The notes below the pieces were generated by a model. The model was not told where the DNA came from. It saw only the letters and a list, made by a program, of their open reading frames with translations, and made no database searches. This document shows positions 36,104 to 45,510 of a stretch of DNA of 64,000 bases, one piece after another. How positions within the stretch are numbered: the stretch's first letter is position 1; each line of letters starts with the position of its first letter. The translations under genes and the position numbers were made by a program. This stretch comes from Raineya sp. Lineage in GTDB: Bacteria; Bacteroidota; Bacteroidia; Cytophagales; Thermonemataceae. The stretch covers positions 124,001 through 188,000 of the forward strand of contig JALONN010000005.1 in assembly GCA_025454915.1 (NCBI GenBank). Reading direction: 5' to 3'.

Positions 36104-37340
36104 TGCTGATTTTGAGAATGCCCTTCTAAATTGGGCAAATACATTTCCTTATTGCATTTTCCTAAATCCACACCATTGGCAAGATGAGTACCCTTTTGGG
36201 AGCTTTCCGAAGGTATTAGCTGTAGCTTCTTCTAAAAAAGAATATGATTTTTTGAGTCTGCAAACCCCTCAAAATCAGTGGATTTTTGGATATTTAGGAT
36301 ATGATTTGAAAAATAAAATAGAAAATCTATCCAGCCATAATCCTGATTATTTGGGCTTTGAAGAGGGCTTATGTTTTGAGCCTGAATATCTATTTATTTG
36401 GCTCAATGACAATGAATTACAAGTAGAAGTAAATCATCCTTTTCAGGAAGATATTTTTAGAAGTGAAATATCTAAAAGTGCTGATTTACAAAAAAATAAA
36501 TCTTCTCAAATTTCTATTGAGGCTCAGGTAACATACGAAGAATATTGCCAAAATGTCGAAAAAATAAAAAATCATATCCTTGAAGGAGATATTTATGAAT
36601 TGAATTACTGTACTGAATTTTTTGCAGAAAATATTGAAATTAGCCCTATTCGAGTTTATAAAGCTCTTTGTAAACGAAGTCCCATGCCTTTTTCTGTGTT
36701 TTTAAAGACGCAAGAAAAATATGCTCTTTGTGCTTCTCCAGAACGTTTCTTAAAAAAACAAGGACAAACACTTATCTCCCAGCCTATTAAAGGGACTATT
36801 CCAAGAGGAGAAACGCCCACAAAAGACCTTCTGCAAAAAGAAAAATTGAGATATAGTGAAAAGGAAATGGCTGAAAATATGATGATTGTAGATTTGGTTC
36901 GCAACGATTTGGCTCGAAGTGCCATTGTAGGGACAACTAAAGTTACAGAAATGTTTGGAATATATACATTCAAACAATTGCATCAGATGATTTCTACCGT
37001 TGAGGCTCAGATAAACCCTTCCTGTACTATTAGTGATGTAATAAAAAATGCTTTCCCAATGGGTTCTATGACAGGAGCTCCTAAAATTAAGGCTATGGAA
37101 CTCATTGAGCATTACGAAAATACGAAAAGAGGGCTTTTTTCAGGAGCAATTGGTTTTATAAACCCTCTGGGCGATTTTGATTTTAATGTAGTTATCAGAA
37201 CTATTTTTTATGATGCAAAAAAGCATTATCTTTCATTTCAGGTAGGTAGTGCCATCACATACGATTCTTTGAGTGAGCAAGAATATGAAGAATGTATGCT
37301 TAAAGCCAAAGCCATCAGAGAAGTTTTAAATAGCCTCTAA
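36069..37340 (+). CDS. pabB: Aminodeoxychorismate synthase component I
   Basis: PabB combines chorismate with ammonia to give 4-amino-4-deoxychorismate, the folate precursor. The chorismate-binding domain covers about residues 155-420, with SQPIKGTIPRG holding the active-site Lys that distinguishes PabB from anthranilate synthase TrpE (which has PIAGT), followed by MIVDLVRNDL and GSMTGAPKIKAMELIE. The N-terminal 150 aa form the weaker first half. It is not fused to a PabC lyase, and no pabA or pabC is adjacent. Its start overlaps the kinase gene by 35 nt in another frame; ATG 36081 (MKFLWN) is an alternative start. Confidence 0.88.
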   Translation: MGNPMKFLWNIDADFENALLNWANTFPYCIFLNPHHWQDEYPFGSFPKVLAVASSKKEYDFLSLQTPQNQWIFGYLGYDLKNKIENLSSHNPDYLGFEEGLCFEPEYLFIWLNDNELQVEVNHPFQEDIFRSEISKSADLQKNKSSQISIEAQVTYEEYCQNVEKIKNHILEGDIYELNYCTEFFAENIEISPIRVYKALCKRSPMPFSVFLKTQEKYALCASPERFLKKQGQTLISQPIKGTIPRGETPTKDLLQKEKLRYSEKEMAENMMIVDLVRNDLARSAIVGTTKVTEMFGIYTFKQLHQMISTVEAQINPSCTISDVIKNAFPMGSMTGAPKIKAMELIEHYENTKRGLFSGAIGFINPLGDFDFNVVIRTIFYDAKKHYLSFQVGSAITYDSLSEQEYEECMLKAKAIREVLNSL

Positions 37341-37343
37341 AAT

Positions 37344-38009
37344 ATGTCCAAATTTGTTTCAGAACTCCGAGAAAAACTAGAATTTTTAGCTGATCCCGAA
37401 ATAGCTATTCCTCAGGCAAAATACATGAAAAATAAATTTCAGTTTTTAGGAGTGAAAAGCCCTGAACGCAAAGCAGTATTCAAAGCTGTTTTAAAAGAAC
37501 AGGGTATGCCTAAAAAGATTTGGGATGTAGCAGAGAATCTTTGGGAACAAGATGAACGAGAATTTCAGTATTGTGCCATAGAACTGCTAACCAAATATTC
37601 AAAAAAGAAAATGCAAGAGTCTGATATAGAGGCAATAGAAGGTTTTATCACAACTAAATCGTGGTGGGATAGTGTGGACGGATTTTCTTCAATTGTGGGT
37701 AATTATTTTTTACAATATCCTGAAAAAAAGAAGCATATTACAGAGAAATGGCTTAAAAGTGAAAACATCTGGCTTATACGAATGGCTATTATTTTTCAGT
37801 TGAGTTACAAGTCAAAAACAGATACAGTGTTGCTCTATTCCAATATTCTTGAAGTGGCTCATCATAAAGATTTTTTTGTTCGAAAAGCAATTGGTTGGGC
37901 TTTAAGGCAATATGCAAAAATCAACCCTTTAGAGGTGGAGGCTTTTGTAGCAGAACATGAAAACGTATTATCCAATTTGAGTAAAAAAGAGGCTTTAAAA
38001 AGAAGATAA
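37344..38009 (+). CDS. AlkD-like DNA alkylation repair protein
   Basis: A 221-aa HEAT-like helical-repeat DNA glycosylase that would remove alkylated purines such as N7-alkylguanine or N3-alkyladenine. The catalytic stretch TKSWWDSVDGF contains the conserved Trp and Asp of AlkD, and a conserved GVKSPERK near the start fits the family. Length matches AlkD (about 220-235 aa). It starts 3 nt after the pabB stop and ends 2 nt before the Crp-like regulator, so the three genes form one tight operon. Confidence 0.88.
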   Translation: MSKFVSELREKLEFLADPEIAIPQAKYMKNKFQFLGVKSPERKAVFKAVLKEQGMPKKIWDVAENLWEQDEREFQYCAIELLTKYSKKKMQESDIEAIEGFITTKSWWDSVDGFSSIVGNYFLQYPEKKKHITEKWLKSENIWLIRMAIIFQLSYKSKTDTVLLYSNILEVAHHKDFFVRKAIGWALRQYAKINPLEVEAFVAEHENVLSNLSKKEALKRR

Positions 38010-38011
38010 CG

Positions 38012-38587
38012 ATGATAGATGCATTGATACATCATATCGAACATTTTATAGAAGTTTCAGAAACTCTTCGAGATAGATTAGAAAAGATTTCAAAAGTTTA
38101 TATGATTGAAAAAGGTAAATTTCTACACAAACCACATAAAATTTGTGATACTACATACTTCATAGAATCAGGGCTTTTGAGGGTATTCTATAAAACTCAG
38201 GAAAAAGAAATTACAGATAGTTTTTCGGCAGAAGGAGAGTGGATTACATCTGTGTATAGCTTCCTTAAAAATATTCCTGACCATTTTTACATACAGTCTT
38301 TAGAACCATCTAAACTGATAGGGATTAAAATCAAAGATTTGGAACAATGTTTTTCAGATTTTGCTGAAATGGAGCGTTTTGGTAGACAACTGATGGCTGT
38401 TTACTATTTACAATTATCAGAAGAGATTGTTTCTCTTAAATTTCATTCTGCAAAAGAGAAATATGAGTTTTTCTTGAAAAAATCTAAAAATAAAGCTTTT
38501 CGAATACCTTTGGGCATGTTGGCTTCTTATATAGGCATTTCACAAGAAACATTAAGTCGTATCAGAGCAGAAAAAACACCTTTTTGA
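38012..38587 (+). CDS. Crp/Fnr-family transcriptional regulator
   Basis: A 191-aa regulator with an N-terminal cyclic-nucleotide-binding-like domain (KGKFLHKPHKICDTTYFIESGLLR split over two strands) and a C-terminal helix-turn-helix (MLASYIGISQETLSRIRAEK). The nucleotide pocket lacks a clear GE...R pair, as in many Bacteroidota homologs, so the ligand may not be cAMP. It follows AlkD within 2 nt. The next gene, a DUF998 membrane protein, has its own -7 box just after this stop codon and may be its target. Confidence 0.88.
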   Translation: MIDALIHHIEHFIEVSETLRDRLEKISKVYMIEKGKFLHKPHKICDTTYFIESGLLRVFYKTQEKEITDSFSAEGEWITSVYSFLKNIPDHFYIQSLEPSKLIGIKIKDLEQCFSDFAEMERFGRQLMAVYYLQLSEEIVSLKFHSAKEKYEFFLKKSKNKAFRIPLGMLASYIGISQETLSRIRAEKTPF

Positions 38588-38619
38588 TTTATGTCAAAAT
38601 CAGCAAACCAATAAAAACC

Positions 38620-38627
38620 TAATTTTG
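38620..38627 (+). promoter_or_regulatory. -7 box upstream of the DUF998 gene
   Basis: TAATTTTG matches the Bacteroidota -7 consensus 21 nt before the ATG at 38649. No TTG lies at the right distance, so the promoter may need an activator, such as the Crp-like protein encoded just upstream. Confidence 0.4.
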
Positions 38628-38648
38628 TGTCATCAAATACAAAAAATT

Positions 38649-39251
38649 ATGACACAGAAACAATTTGCTTTGCTTGGAATGTTAGCTCCTATCTTATTTT
38701 GGACAGTTTACTGTATATTATCCATGCTCAGACCTGAGTATAGTTTTATGACAAAAGCTGTGAGTGAGTTGGGTTCTTGGGATGCTCCTTATTTATGGAT
38801 TTGGAATTTTTTAGGCTTCATGGGGACAGGAGCATTGATTATGGTGTATTCATGGGGGCTATTTAAGGCTCTAAGCCCTCAAAATCCTAATCGACTACCC
38901 ATGATAGGATTAATGCTGAGTGGTTTTTTTATGATTATAGCAGGAATATTCCCAATAGATATGGAACATAGAAATTCTCTGTCTTCCTTATTACACACAA
39001 TAGGCTCTTTTGGCTCGTATATTTTCTTTCTGATAGCAGCATTCACTTTTCCTAAACTCATGAAACAATCAGGATATTGGAAAATGGTGATTATGCCAAC
39101 TCTTATATTTACATGGCTTTCCATTATATTTGGAGCTTGGGCTTTTGTGTTTCCTCATATACCTGGGGTTGGACAAAGAATAGTTTTCCTTTTTTACTTC
39201 TTATGGATATTTTATACAGCCTTTAAAATGTATAAACAAAATCAGAATTGA
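38649..39251 (+). CDS. DUF998 membrane protein
   Basis: A 200-aa protein with six membrane helices and the DUF998 hallmarks: VSELGSWDAPYLWIWN after helix 1, then GIFPIDMEHRNSL and LHTIGSFGSY, which carry conserved charged residues and His in the membrane loops. The family resembles rhomboid-free small membrane proteins of unknown function. ATG 38649 is chosen over TTG 38625. The last 10 nt overlap the end of the converging glycosyltransferase gene. Confidence 0.8.
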   Translation: MTQKQFALLGMLAPILFWTVYCILSMLRPEYSFMTKAVSELGSWDAPYLWIWNFLGFMGTGALIMVYSWGLFKALSPQNPNRLPMIGLMLSGFFMIIAGIFPIDMEHRNSLSSLLHTIGSFGSYIFFLIAAFTFPKLMKQSGYWKMVIMPTLIFTWLSIIFGAWAFVFPHIPGVGQRIVFLFYFLWIFYTAFKMYKQNQN

Positions 39252-40354
39252 ACTACCTGAGATAATTTTTTTTGTTCGTGTTCCCAAAATAAATCTTCCT
39301 GAATTTTATAGTTTTGATATTCAGAATATTGTGATGTAACTTCTGATAACTCATACAAATCAAGAGCAATATCCAAAGAATCAAAATCTAAAAAGAAGAC
39401 TTTTAAGTAATTCATTTTTATAAAGAATTTCTGCCAAAAGGAATTGTCTGAAACAATAATCCATCTGTTGAGAGCCATTGCCTCATAAAATTTTGTAGGG
39501 ATGCGTTTCTCATACGATTTATTAATTTCATAAGGCATTAGAATGGCATCAGCAAGTTTCATGGTTTCTACAATATTTTCATAAGGAAGGGGCTTTTCAC
39601 TGATTTTACAAACAACATGTCTGTCTTGAAGATTTTTAAGTTTTTCATAAATCTCTTTTTTTGCACATTTTCCATGAATCAGTAATTGTGAATCAGGTTT
39701 GTAGAGTTGTATTTTATCAAAAACTGAAAGAGCTTTCCAAATACCATATTCTTCGGCTATTGTGCCTACCAAAACAAATTTACGGACTATTGCAGGAGAT
39801 GGGGGACTTTCCTGAAAAAATTTCTGGAGAGGTTTGTTTTCAAGGATTACAAATTTCTTTCCAAGAAAATTTAATTCTTTGGCATAACATTGCTCTGCCA
39901 GAAAAAAGTATGTAATAAAAAATGAACAGAGCCATTCCATACTTCTGATAGCCCAAGCCAAGGGATAACGAAATATTTTGGGATATACTTTTGTATGTAA
40001 AATGTTGAGATAATAATTTTCTTGTACGTCATAAAAGACTTTGGTTTTCCCCAATGTACATACCTTAAAGAATATACAAAAAGGCAAAACCTCTATACTA
40101 CCACAAACAATGTGGTGTGGGCGTATTTTAAGCAGATAATAAAACACCAAATACCCTGCAAAAAGGCGTTTGATGTTTAATCTTTTAAAATTGAATATCG
40201 GATAAAAAAATATTGAAGAAGAATTTTGTACAAAAGCCTCAAAACCAATACTGTGTATTTGATAGTTGGCTTCTTTCCATGCCTGAGCTATTTTATGAAA
40301 CAGGCGTATATCATCTACTGGCTTGAGTACAGATACGAATGCAACTTTTTGCAT
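39242..40354 (-). CDS. GT4-type glycosyltransferase
   Basis: A 370-aa glycosyltransferase of the GT-B fold. The C-terminal half has the pattern of family 4 members: FVLVGTIAEEYGIWKAL, then DAILMPYEINKSYEKRIPTKFYEAMALN with the conserved Glu contacting the nucleotide sugar. The first half carries hydrophobic patches that likely lie on the membrane. Donor and acceptor are unknown; cell-surface glycan synthesis is probable. It starts 4 nt after the stop of the M23 peptidase gene, forming a three-gene minus-strand operon. Confidence 0.82.
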   Translation of the reverse strand: MQKVAFVSVLKPVDDIRLFHKIAQAWKEANYQIHSIGFEAFVQNSSSIFFYPIFNFKRLNIKRLFAGYLVFYYLLKIRPHHIVCGSIEVLPFCIFFKVCTLGKTKVFYDVQENYYLNILHTKVYPKIFRYPLAWAIRSMEWLCSFFITYFFLAEQCYAKELNFLGKKFVILENKPLQKFFQESPPSPAIVRKFVLVGTIAEEYGIWKALSVFDKIQLYKPDSQLLIHGKCAKKEIYEKLKNLQDRHVVCKISEKPLPYENIVETMKLADAILMPYEINKSYEKRIPTKFYEAMALNRWIIVSDNSFWQKFFIKMNYLKVFFLDFDSLDIALDLYELSEVTSQYSEYQNYKIQEDLFWEHEQKKLSQVVQF

Positions 40355-40358
40355 ACAA

Positions 40359-41198
40359 TCAAGGTCTTACAGAAGTATAAGTCTGGTCTTTTTTTAATGT
40401 AGTCTTTCTATTTGCTTTTGTTACAAAAAAGGTCTCGTAAGTAATCATATTTTTTTCATTTACTTGTGGCTTATAAGAGCAAATATTGATATGCAAATGA
40501 GGCTTTGAAGACCAGCCTGTATTGCCACTATAACCAATCAGTTGTCCTTGTTTTACAATATCACCCTCATTAACAACACATCCATTTTGTTTAAAATGGT
40601 AATACAAGCCAAATGTATTATCAGAATGGAGAATGAGTATATAATTTCCATCGTTGGCATAAGAGCTATTGGGTCCGCCTCTGTTAGAGTCTTCTTTAAC
40701 AGCAACTACTACACCTTCTCGCATGGCTACAATTTTTGAGCCTTCAGGCATATCAAAATCTATGGAATATTCATTTTGATGAGAATAAGACCCATTATAT
40801 CCTTGCATAATAGAATATGATGTACCTTCAGGAAAAGGGAGCATATAAGCAAAATCTTTATCATAGTATGATAAATTTGTATCCCCTAACCAATAGTTAA
40901 AACGATAATTAAAATTATAGGCGTTCTTTGTGTTACAAGGTTTAATGGTAAATAAATATTGTTTTGTAGCTTGTGCATCAACCAAAATCCTTTCAGATGG
41001 AATACCACATGTATTAGTACCTGTGTATGTAAAATATACAGAAACGGGGCAGAAGTTTGTGTTACGAGCATAAATTTTGTAAACACTTCCTTCTTTTTCC
41101 TTTATAATTTCTACCAATTTGGGCATAATCTGGGCATTACTTATAAAACAAACAAGAAGCAATACAACCCAAGAGAACTTTATAAGGGTTTTATTCAT
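40359..41198 (-). CDS. Secreted M23-family metallopeptidase
   Basis: A 279-aa exported protein: signal peptide (to SNAQ), a beta-rich region with paired Cys residues (about 45-110), and an M23/LytM zinc peptidase domain. Zinc-site motifs are HQNEYSIDFDMPEG and KPHLHINICS, with YYHFKQNG between. It would cut peptide cross-links in peptidoglycan or act as a regulator of such enzymes; the motifs look complete, so activity is likely. ATG 41198 is chosen because it starts the signal peptide; the frame continues upstream to 41324. The start overlaps the stop of the upstream gene in ATGAATAA, indicating coupling. Confidence 0.88.
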   Translation of the reverse strand: MNKTLIKFSWVVLLLVCFISNAQIMPKLVEIIKEKEGSVYKIYARNTNFCPVSVYFTYTGTNTCGIPSERILVDAQATKQYLFTIKPCNTKNAYNFNYRFNYWLGDTNLSYYDKDFAYMLPFPEGTSYSIMQGYNGSYSHQNEYSIDFDMPEGSKIVAMREGVVVAVKEDSNRGGPNSSYANDGNYILILHSDNTFGLYYHFKQNGCVVNEGDIVKQGQLIGYSGNTGWSSKPHLHINICSYKPQVNEKNMITYETFFVTKANRKTTLKKDQTYTSVRP

Positions 41199-41469
41199 CT
41201 CTGTCTGCTTTTTTATCAGTGTATTTATTAAAATCCTTCTTAAAGAATCCTCCAAGCATGTTAGAAATATTTTCGGCAACATTTCCAAAATCCTTAGAAA
41301 AATTCTGATTAAACATTCCTGCAAAATTGCCCCCCAACATCATTGCTGAGATAGTTTTCAAGGTATCTACTTTTTCCATCTCTACTACCATTTTTAAAGC
41401 TTCATAGTTGGAGAGTCCAAATTCCTCTTTCAAACTTTCCATTTTCCTTCTTTGAGCATCTGTTAGCAT
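41191..41469 (-). CDS. Small soluble protein, function unknown
   Basis: A 92-aa protein starting MLTDAQRRKMESLKEEFGL, helical and charged, with a Gly/Phe/Met-rich middle (MMLGGNFAGMF) and a Lys/Asp-rich end. I do not recognise a family; the first 35 residues look like a small helical DNA- or protein-binding bundle. It overlaps the start of the M23 peptidase gene by 8 nt. ATG 41469 is chosen; upstream in-frame residues (to 41559) look like untranslated AT-rich DNA. Confidence 0.65.
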   Translation of the reverse strand: MLTDAQRRKMESLKEEFGLSNYEALKMVVEMEKVDTLKTISAMMLGGNFAGMFNQNFSKDFGNVAENISNMLGGFFKKDFNKYTDKKADRDE

Positions 41470-41614
41470 AATCTTAAATTGTTTAGATTTTAGGAAATTT
41501 AAAAAAAAATGTTCTTTATACAAAGAATACAACAAAATAAAAACATAAACCTTACTCAAAAGATTTATTTATTCTTCAAAAAGTATTAAATTGCAGTCTA
41601 ATTTGAGTTTAAAA

Positions 41615-43399
41615 ATGAAGCACATACGTAATTTTTGTATTATAGCCCACATTGACCACGGCAAAAGCACTTTGGCTGACAGACTTTTGGAGTTTACAGG
41701 AACAGTGGATAAACGCCAAATGCAAGCACAAGTATTAGATGATATGGATTTGGAGCGTGAGAGAGGTATTACCATCAAAAGTCACGCTATCCAGATGAAA
41801 TATACTTATGAAGGTGAAGTATATACTCTCAATCTGATTGATACACCTGGTCACGTGGACTTCTCGTACGAAGTTTCCCGTTCTATTGCAGCCTGTGAAG
41901 GAGCTTTGTTAATTGTAGATGCATCGCAAGGTGTTGAAGCCCAGACAATTTCAAATTTATATTTGGCTATCGGAAACGATTTAACCATCATTCCTGTACT
42001 CAACAAAATAGACTTGCCAGGAGCAATGCCTGAAGAAATTTCAGATCAAATTGTAGATTTGATAGGCTGTCCAAGAGAAGATATTATTCATGCCTCAGGT
42101 AAAGAGGGTATTGGTATTGAGGATATTTTAAGAGCTGTTATTACACGTGTACCTGCTCCCAAAGGTGAAGCAGATGGTAAATTACAGGCTCTCATTTTTG
42201 ACTCTGTTTTCAACTCTTTCAGAGGGATTGAAGTTATTTTTCGAGTAAAAAATGGTTCTATCAAGAAAGGAGATAAAGTAAAATTTGTTGCAACAGGTAA
42301 AGAGTACTTTGCCGATGAAGTAGGTGTTCTGAAATTACAAAAAGAGCCTCGAGACCAAATAGAATGTGGAGATGTAGGTTACCTGATTTCAGGTATCAAA
42401 CAAGCCAAAGAGGTAAAAGTAGGTGATACCATTACGCATACCAATGCTGCTTCTGAGGCTATTTTGGGTTTTGAAGATGTAAAACCAATGGTTTTTGCAG
42501 GTATTTATCCTGTTGAAACTTCTGAGTTTGAGGATTTGCGTGAAGCGATGGAAAAGCTCCAACTCAATGATGCTTCTCTTGTATGGGAGCCTGAAACTTC
42601 GGCTGCCTTAGGTTTTGGTTTCCGTTGCGGATTCTTAGGAATGTTACATTTGGAAATTATCCAAGAACGTTTGGAGCGTGAGTTTGATATGACTGTTATT
42701 ACAACAGTTCCTTCTGTACAGTTCAAGGTATTTAACATCAAAGGTGAAGAATCTCTTATTCAGGCACCTTCAGATATGCCTGACCCTGTGCATATTGACT
42801 ATATCGAAGAGCCTTTTGTGAAAGTTCAGATTATCACCAAATCGGATTATGTGGGAGCTATTATTACGCTTTGTATGGATAAACGTGGTGTCATTAAGAA
42901 CCAAGTATATCTGACTTCTGACAGAGTGGAGCTTACTTTTGATATGCCACTTGCCGAAATTGTATTTGACTTCTTCGATAAACTGAAAACCATTTCAAGA
43001 GGCTACGCTTCACTTGACTACGAACTGGCTGGCTGGAGAGAGTCTGACATGGTGAAACTTGATATTATGCTCAATGGTGAGCCAGTGGATGCTCTTTCTG
43101 CGATTGTTCACCGTAAAAAAGCGTATGATTGGGGAAAACGTCTTTGTGAAAAACTCAGAGAATTACTTCCTCGTCAGCAGTTCGAAATAGCTATCCAAGC
43201 TGCTATTGGACAGAAGATTGTAGCCAGAGAAACCGTAAAAGCCTTGCGTAAAAACGTAATTGCCAAGTGTTATGGTGGTGATATTTCTCGTAAACGTAAA
43301 CTGTTAGAAAAACAGAAGAAAGGTAAAAAACGTATGCGACAAATCGGAACGGTAGAAGTTCCTCAGGAAGCATTCATGGCAGTTTTGAAATTAGAATAA
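41615..43399 (+). CDS. lepA: Elongation factor 4 (back-translocating GTPase)
   Basis: LepA/EF4 binds stalled ribosomes and helps remodel or back-translocate them using GTP. Motifs: G1 [11 protein letters not shown]2 [10 protein letters not shown]3 DTPGHVDF, G4 NKIDLPGA; domains 2, 3, the EF4-specific C-terminal domain ([18 protein letters not shown]) and the basic tail are present. 594 aa is the normal length. ATG 41615 (MKHIRN) is preferred to TTG 41591. A terminator overlaps the stop codon. Confidence 0.98.
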   Translation: MKHIRNFCIIAHIDHGKSTLADRLLEFTGTVDKRQMQAQVLDDMDLERERGITIKSHAIQMKYTYEGEVYTLNLIDTPGHVDFSYEVSRSIAACEGALLIVDASQGVEAQTISNLYLAIGNDLTIIPVLNKIDLPGAMPEEISDQIVDLIGCPREDIIHASGKEGIGIEDILRAVITRVPAPKGEADGKLQALIFDSVFNSFRGIEVIFRVKNGSIKKGDKVKFVATGKEYFADEVGVLKLQKEPRDQIECGDVGYLISGIKQAKEVKVGDTITHTNAASEAILGFEDVKPMVFAGIYPVETSEFEDLREAMEKLQLNDASLVWEPETSAALGFGFRCGFLGMLHLEIIQERLEREFDMTVITTVPSVQFKVFNIKGEESLIQAPSDMPDPVHIDYIEEPFVKVQIITKSDYVGAIITLCMDKRGVIKNQVYLTSDRVELTFDMPLAEIVFDFFDKLKTISRGYASLDYELAGWRESDMVKLDIMLNGEPVDALSAIVHRKKAYDWGKRLCEKLRELLPRQQFEIAIQAAIGQKIVARETVKALRKNVIAKCYGGDISRKRKLLEKQKKGKKRMRQIGTVEVPQEAFMAVLKLE

Positions 43400-43436
43400 A
43401 ACAACGTCCCAGCTTTTATAGTTGGGATGTTGTTTT
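43398..43436 (+). terminator. Terminator of lepA
   Basis: A 14-bp stem with one mismatch (43398-43411 with 43423-43436) has the core GTCCCA/TGGGAT and ends in TTTT. It starts within the lepA stop codon. Confidence 0.8.
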
Positions 43437-43460
43437 AGATTTGAAGAGAACTTTTACGCT

Positions 43461-44006
43461 ATGAGAAAATATCTGTTTTTAAGTTTGTTTTTATATTCCC
43501 TGCAAGCATTTGGACAAAATCCAAAAATGTATAAAATCTCTATTGTACCGTTTTTTAGAGAACAAACTTTATCAGATTTGCAATTTTATATGGATACTGA
43601 TATATGTTTTAAGGTAAAAAAACAATATCTAAAAACTCCTCACACAACAAGACCAATCATAACATATAATTTAACCCCTAAAAAGAAACAACTAAAGAAT
43701 AAGTACTTTTTATTAATAAATATTTCAGGTTATAGGGAAACAGAAAGAAACATAGATTTTGTAGCCGAGAATTTCTACGCAGGTTTCGAACATAAAGATA
43801 CTTTATCTTCTTTGAAAAAGGAAAAAATAATAATAAGTCATAAAGGTTCAGAATCGCTTATTCTTAAAGAAGGCGTTTTTAGAGACGGAAAATATGTTTT
43901 TACTTTTTATATTAAAAGTTTGGATAATTTTCAGACAATACCCAAAGAAAAACTAATAAAGCTGTTTTTAGATGCCAGAATAGAAGAATATTATAGAAGT
44001 CCGTAA
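43461..44006 (+). CDS. Exported protein, function unknown
   Basis: A 181-aa protein with a signal peptide ending QAFGQ, followed by a basic, beta-rich mature part with no recognisable domain. It contains a single Cys, so no disulfide is expected within the chain. The start is ATG 43461, which places the signal peptide first; the frame is open upstream to 43422 inside the lepA terminator. No neighbouring gene suggests a role. Confidence 0.65.
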   Translation: MRKYLFLSLFLYSLQAFGQNPKMYKISIVPFFREQTLSDLQFYMDTDICFKVKKQYLKTPHTTRPIITYNLTPKKKQLKNKYFLLINISGYRETERNIDFVAENFYAGFEHKDTLSSLKKEKIIISHKGSESLILKEGVFRDGKYVFTFYIKSLDNFQTIPKEKLIKLFLDARIEEYYRSP

Positions 44007-44070
44007 GGTATTGAATACCAGAGTTTATTCAAAAAACTCATTTTTCTTACAAACTTTTGAGCAAATTTTA

Positions 44071-44078
44071 TAATTTTG
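44071..44078 (+). promoter_or_regulatory. -7 box upstream of the PLP-CBS enzyme gene
   Basis: TAATTTTG matches the -7 consensus 26 nt before the ATG at 44104. The nearest TTG (44057-44059) is only 11 nt away, too close for a -33 element, so this is a partial match. Confidence 0.35.
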
Positions 44079-44103
44079 TTTTCTACAACATCTTTCAAAA
44101 CTT

Positions 44104-45474
44104 ATGCAATATTATAATTCTATTATAGAGACAGTAGGAAACACGCCTCTTGTAAAATTACAGAAAGTAACCAAAGGAATTAAAGGAACGATACTTGTAA
44201 AGGTAGAGTACCTCAACCCAGGGAATTCTGTAAAAGACCGTATGGCTGTCAAAATGATTGATGATGCTGAAAAAGCAGGCATCTTGAAACCTGGTGGAAC
44301 AATCATCGAAGGTACTTCTGGCAATACAGGTATGGGACTTGCTCTTACGGCTGTGGCAAGAGGGTACAAGTGTATTTTTACCATGTCTGATAAGCAATCT
44401 CAAGAAAAAATGAATATTTTGAGAGCTGTAGGTGCTGAAGTGGTGGTTTGCCCTACAAACGTATCTCCTGAAGACCCTCGTTCTTATTATTCAGTAGCTC
44501 GCAGACTCAACAAAGAAATTCCCAATTCTTTTTATCCTAACCAATACGATAACCTTTCTAATTTTGCTGCTCATTATGAGACGACTGGTCCTGAGATTTG
44601 GAAACAAACAGAAGGAAAAATTACGCATTATGCAGCAGGCGTGGGTACAGGTGGAACAATCTGCGGAGTTTCAAAATATCTAAAAGAACAAAATCCTAAT
44701 GTGTTTACTTTAGGACTTGATACATACGGTTCGGTATTCAAAAAATACAAAGAAACAGGTATTTTTGATGAAAATGAAATTTACCCATACATGACAGAAG
44801 GTATTGGAGAAGATATTTTGCCTAAAAACGTAAATTTCGATTTGATAGATTATTTCTTGAAAGTTACTGATAAAGATGCAGCCATCATGACTCGCCGTTT
44901 GGCTCGTGAAGAAGGTTTGTTTGTGGGTTGGTCTTGTGGTTCGGCTGTGTATGGAGCTTTAGAATATGCCAAAGAAAACTTGAAAGATGGAGATGTAATG
45001 GTAATTATCCTGCCTGACCACGGAACGAGATACCTCAACAAAATCTACAATGATGAGTGGATGAAAAATCATGGTTTCTTGGAAGCAGATTATGCTACAG
45101 CCAGAGATATTATCAAAAACAGAAATGGAAAAGACAGCCTTTCTACCATTGATGTAAATACCAAAGTAGCAGATGCTATTCGTAAAATAACCAAAGAAGG
45201 TATTTCTCAAGTCCCTGTAATAGAAGGAGATACAATTGTAGGTAGTCTGACTGATTCTAAAATTTTGGAACAAATTATCGAAAATCCTGAAGTAAAAGAC
45301 TTGCCTGTGAAGGAAGTAATGGGGCAACCTTTCAAATTTGTAGGTTTGGATAATACTTTGGATGTGCTTTCATCACTCATTGACAAAGAAACCAAAGCTT
45401 TGCTTGTTAGAGATGAAGAAAATAAAGTACACATCATTACGCAAGCAGATTTACTTGCTGCAATGACAAACTAA
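44104..45474 (+). CDS. Cystathionine beta-synthase-like PLP enzyme with CBS pair
   Basis: A 456-aa fold-type II PLP enzyme that makes cystathionine from serine and homocysteine, or cysteine from O-acetylserine. The Schiff-base Lys44 is in NPGNSVKDRM; the phosphate loop is GVGTGGTICG and the substrate loop GTSGNTG. Residues about 335-456 form two CBS motifs (a Bateman module), as in eukaryotic CBS, which can sense adenosyl ligands. The length, the single chain and the CBS pair favour cystathionine beta-synthase over plain cysteine synthase. No N-terminal heme domain is present. Single gene between a partial promoter and a strong terminator. Confidence 0.9.
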   Translation: MQYYNSIIETVGNTPLVKLQKVTKGIKGTILVKVEYLNPGNSVKDRMAVKMIDDAEKAGILKPGGTIIEGTSGNTGMGLALTAVARGYKCIFTMSDKQSQEKMNILRAVGAEVVVCPTNVSPEDPRSYYSVARRLNKEIPNSFYPNQYDNLSNFAAHYETTGPEIWKQTEGKITHYAAGVGTGGTICGVSKYLKEQNPNVFTLGLDTYGSVFKKYKETGIFDENEIYPYMTEGIGEDILPKNVNFDLIDYFLKVTDKDAAIMTRRLAREEGLFVGWSCGSAVYGALEYAKENLKDGDVMVIILPDHGTRYLNKIYNDEWMKNHGFLEADYATARDIIKNRNGKDSLSTIDVNTKVADAIRKITKEGISQVPVIEGDTIVGSLTDSKILEQIIENPEVKDLPVKEVMGQPFKFVGLDNTLDVLSSLIDKETKALLVRDEENKVHIITQADLLAAMTN

Positions 45475-45477
45475 AAG

Positions 45478-45508
45478 AAAAAGCCCGATAATTTACATCG
45501 GGCTTTTT
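45478..45508 (+). terminator. Bidirectional terminator
   Basis: AAAAAGCCCGAT (45478-45489) and ATCGGGCTTTTT (45497-45508) form a perfect 12-bp stem 4 nt after the PLP-CBS gene stop and 3 nt before the converging gene's stop at 45511. Confidence 0.92.
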
Positions 45509-45510
45509 CT

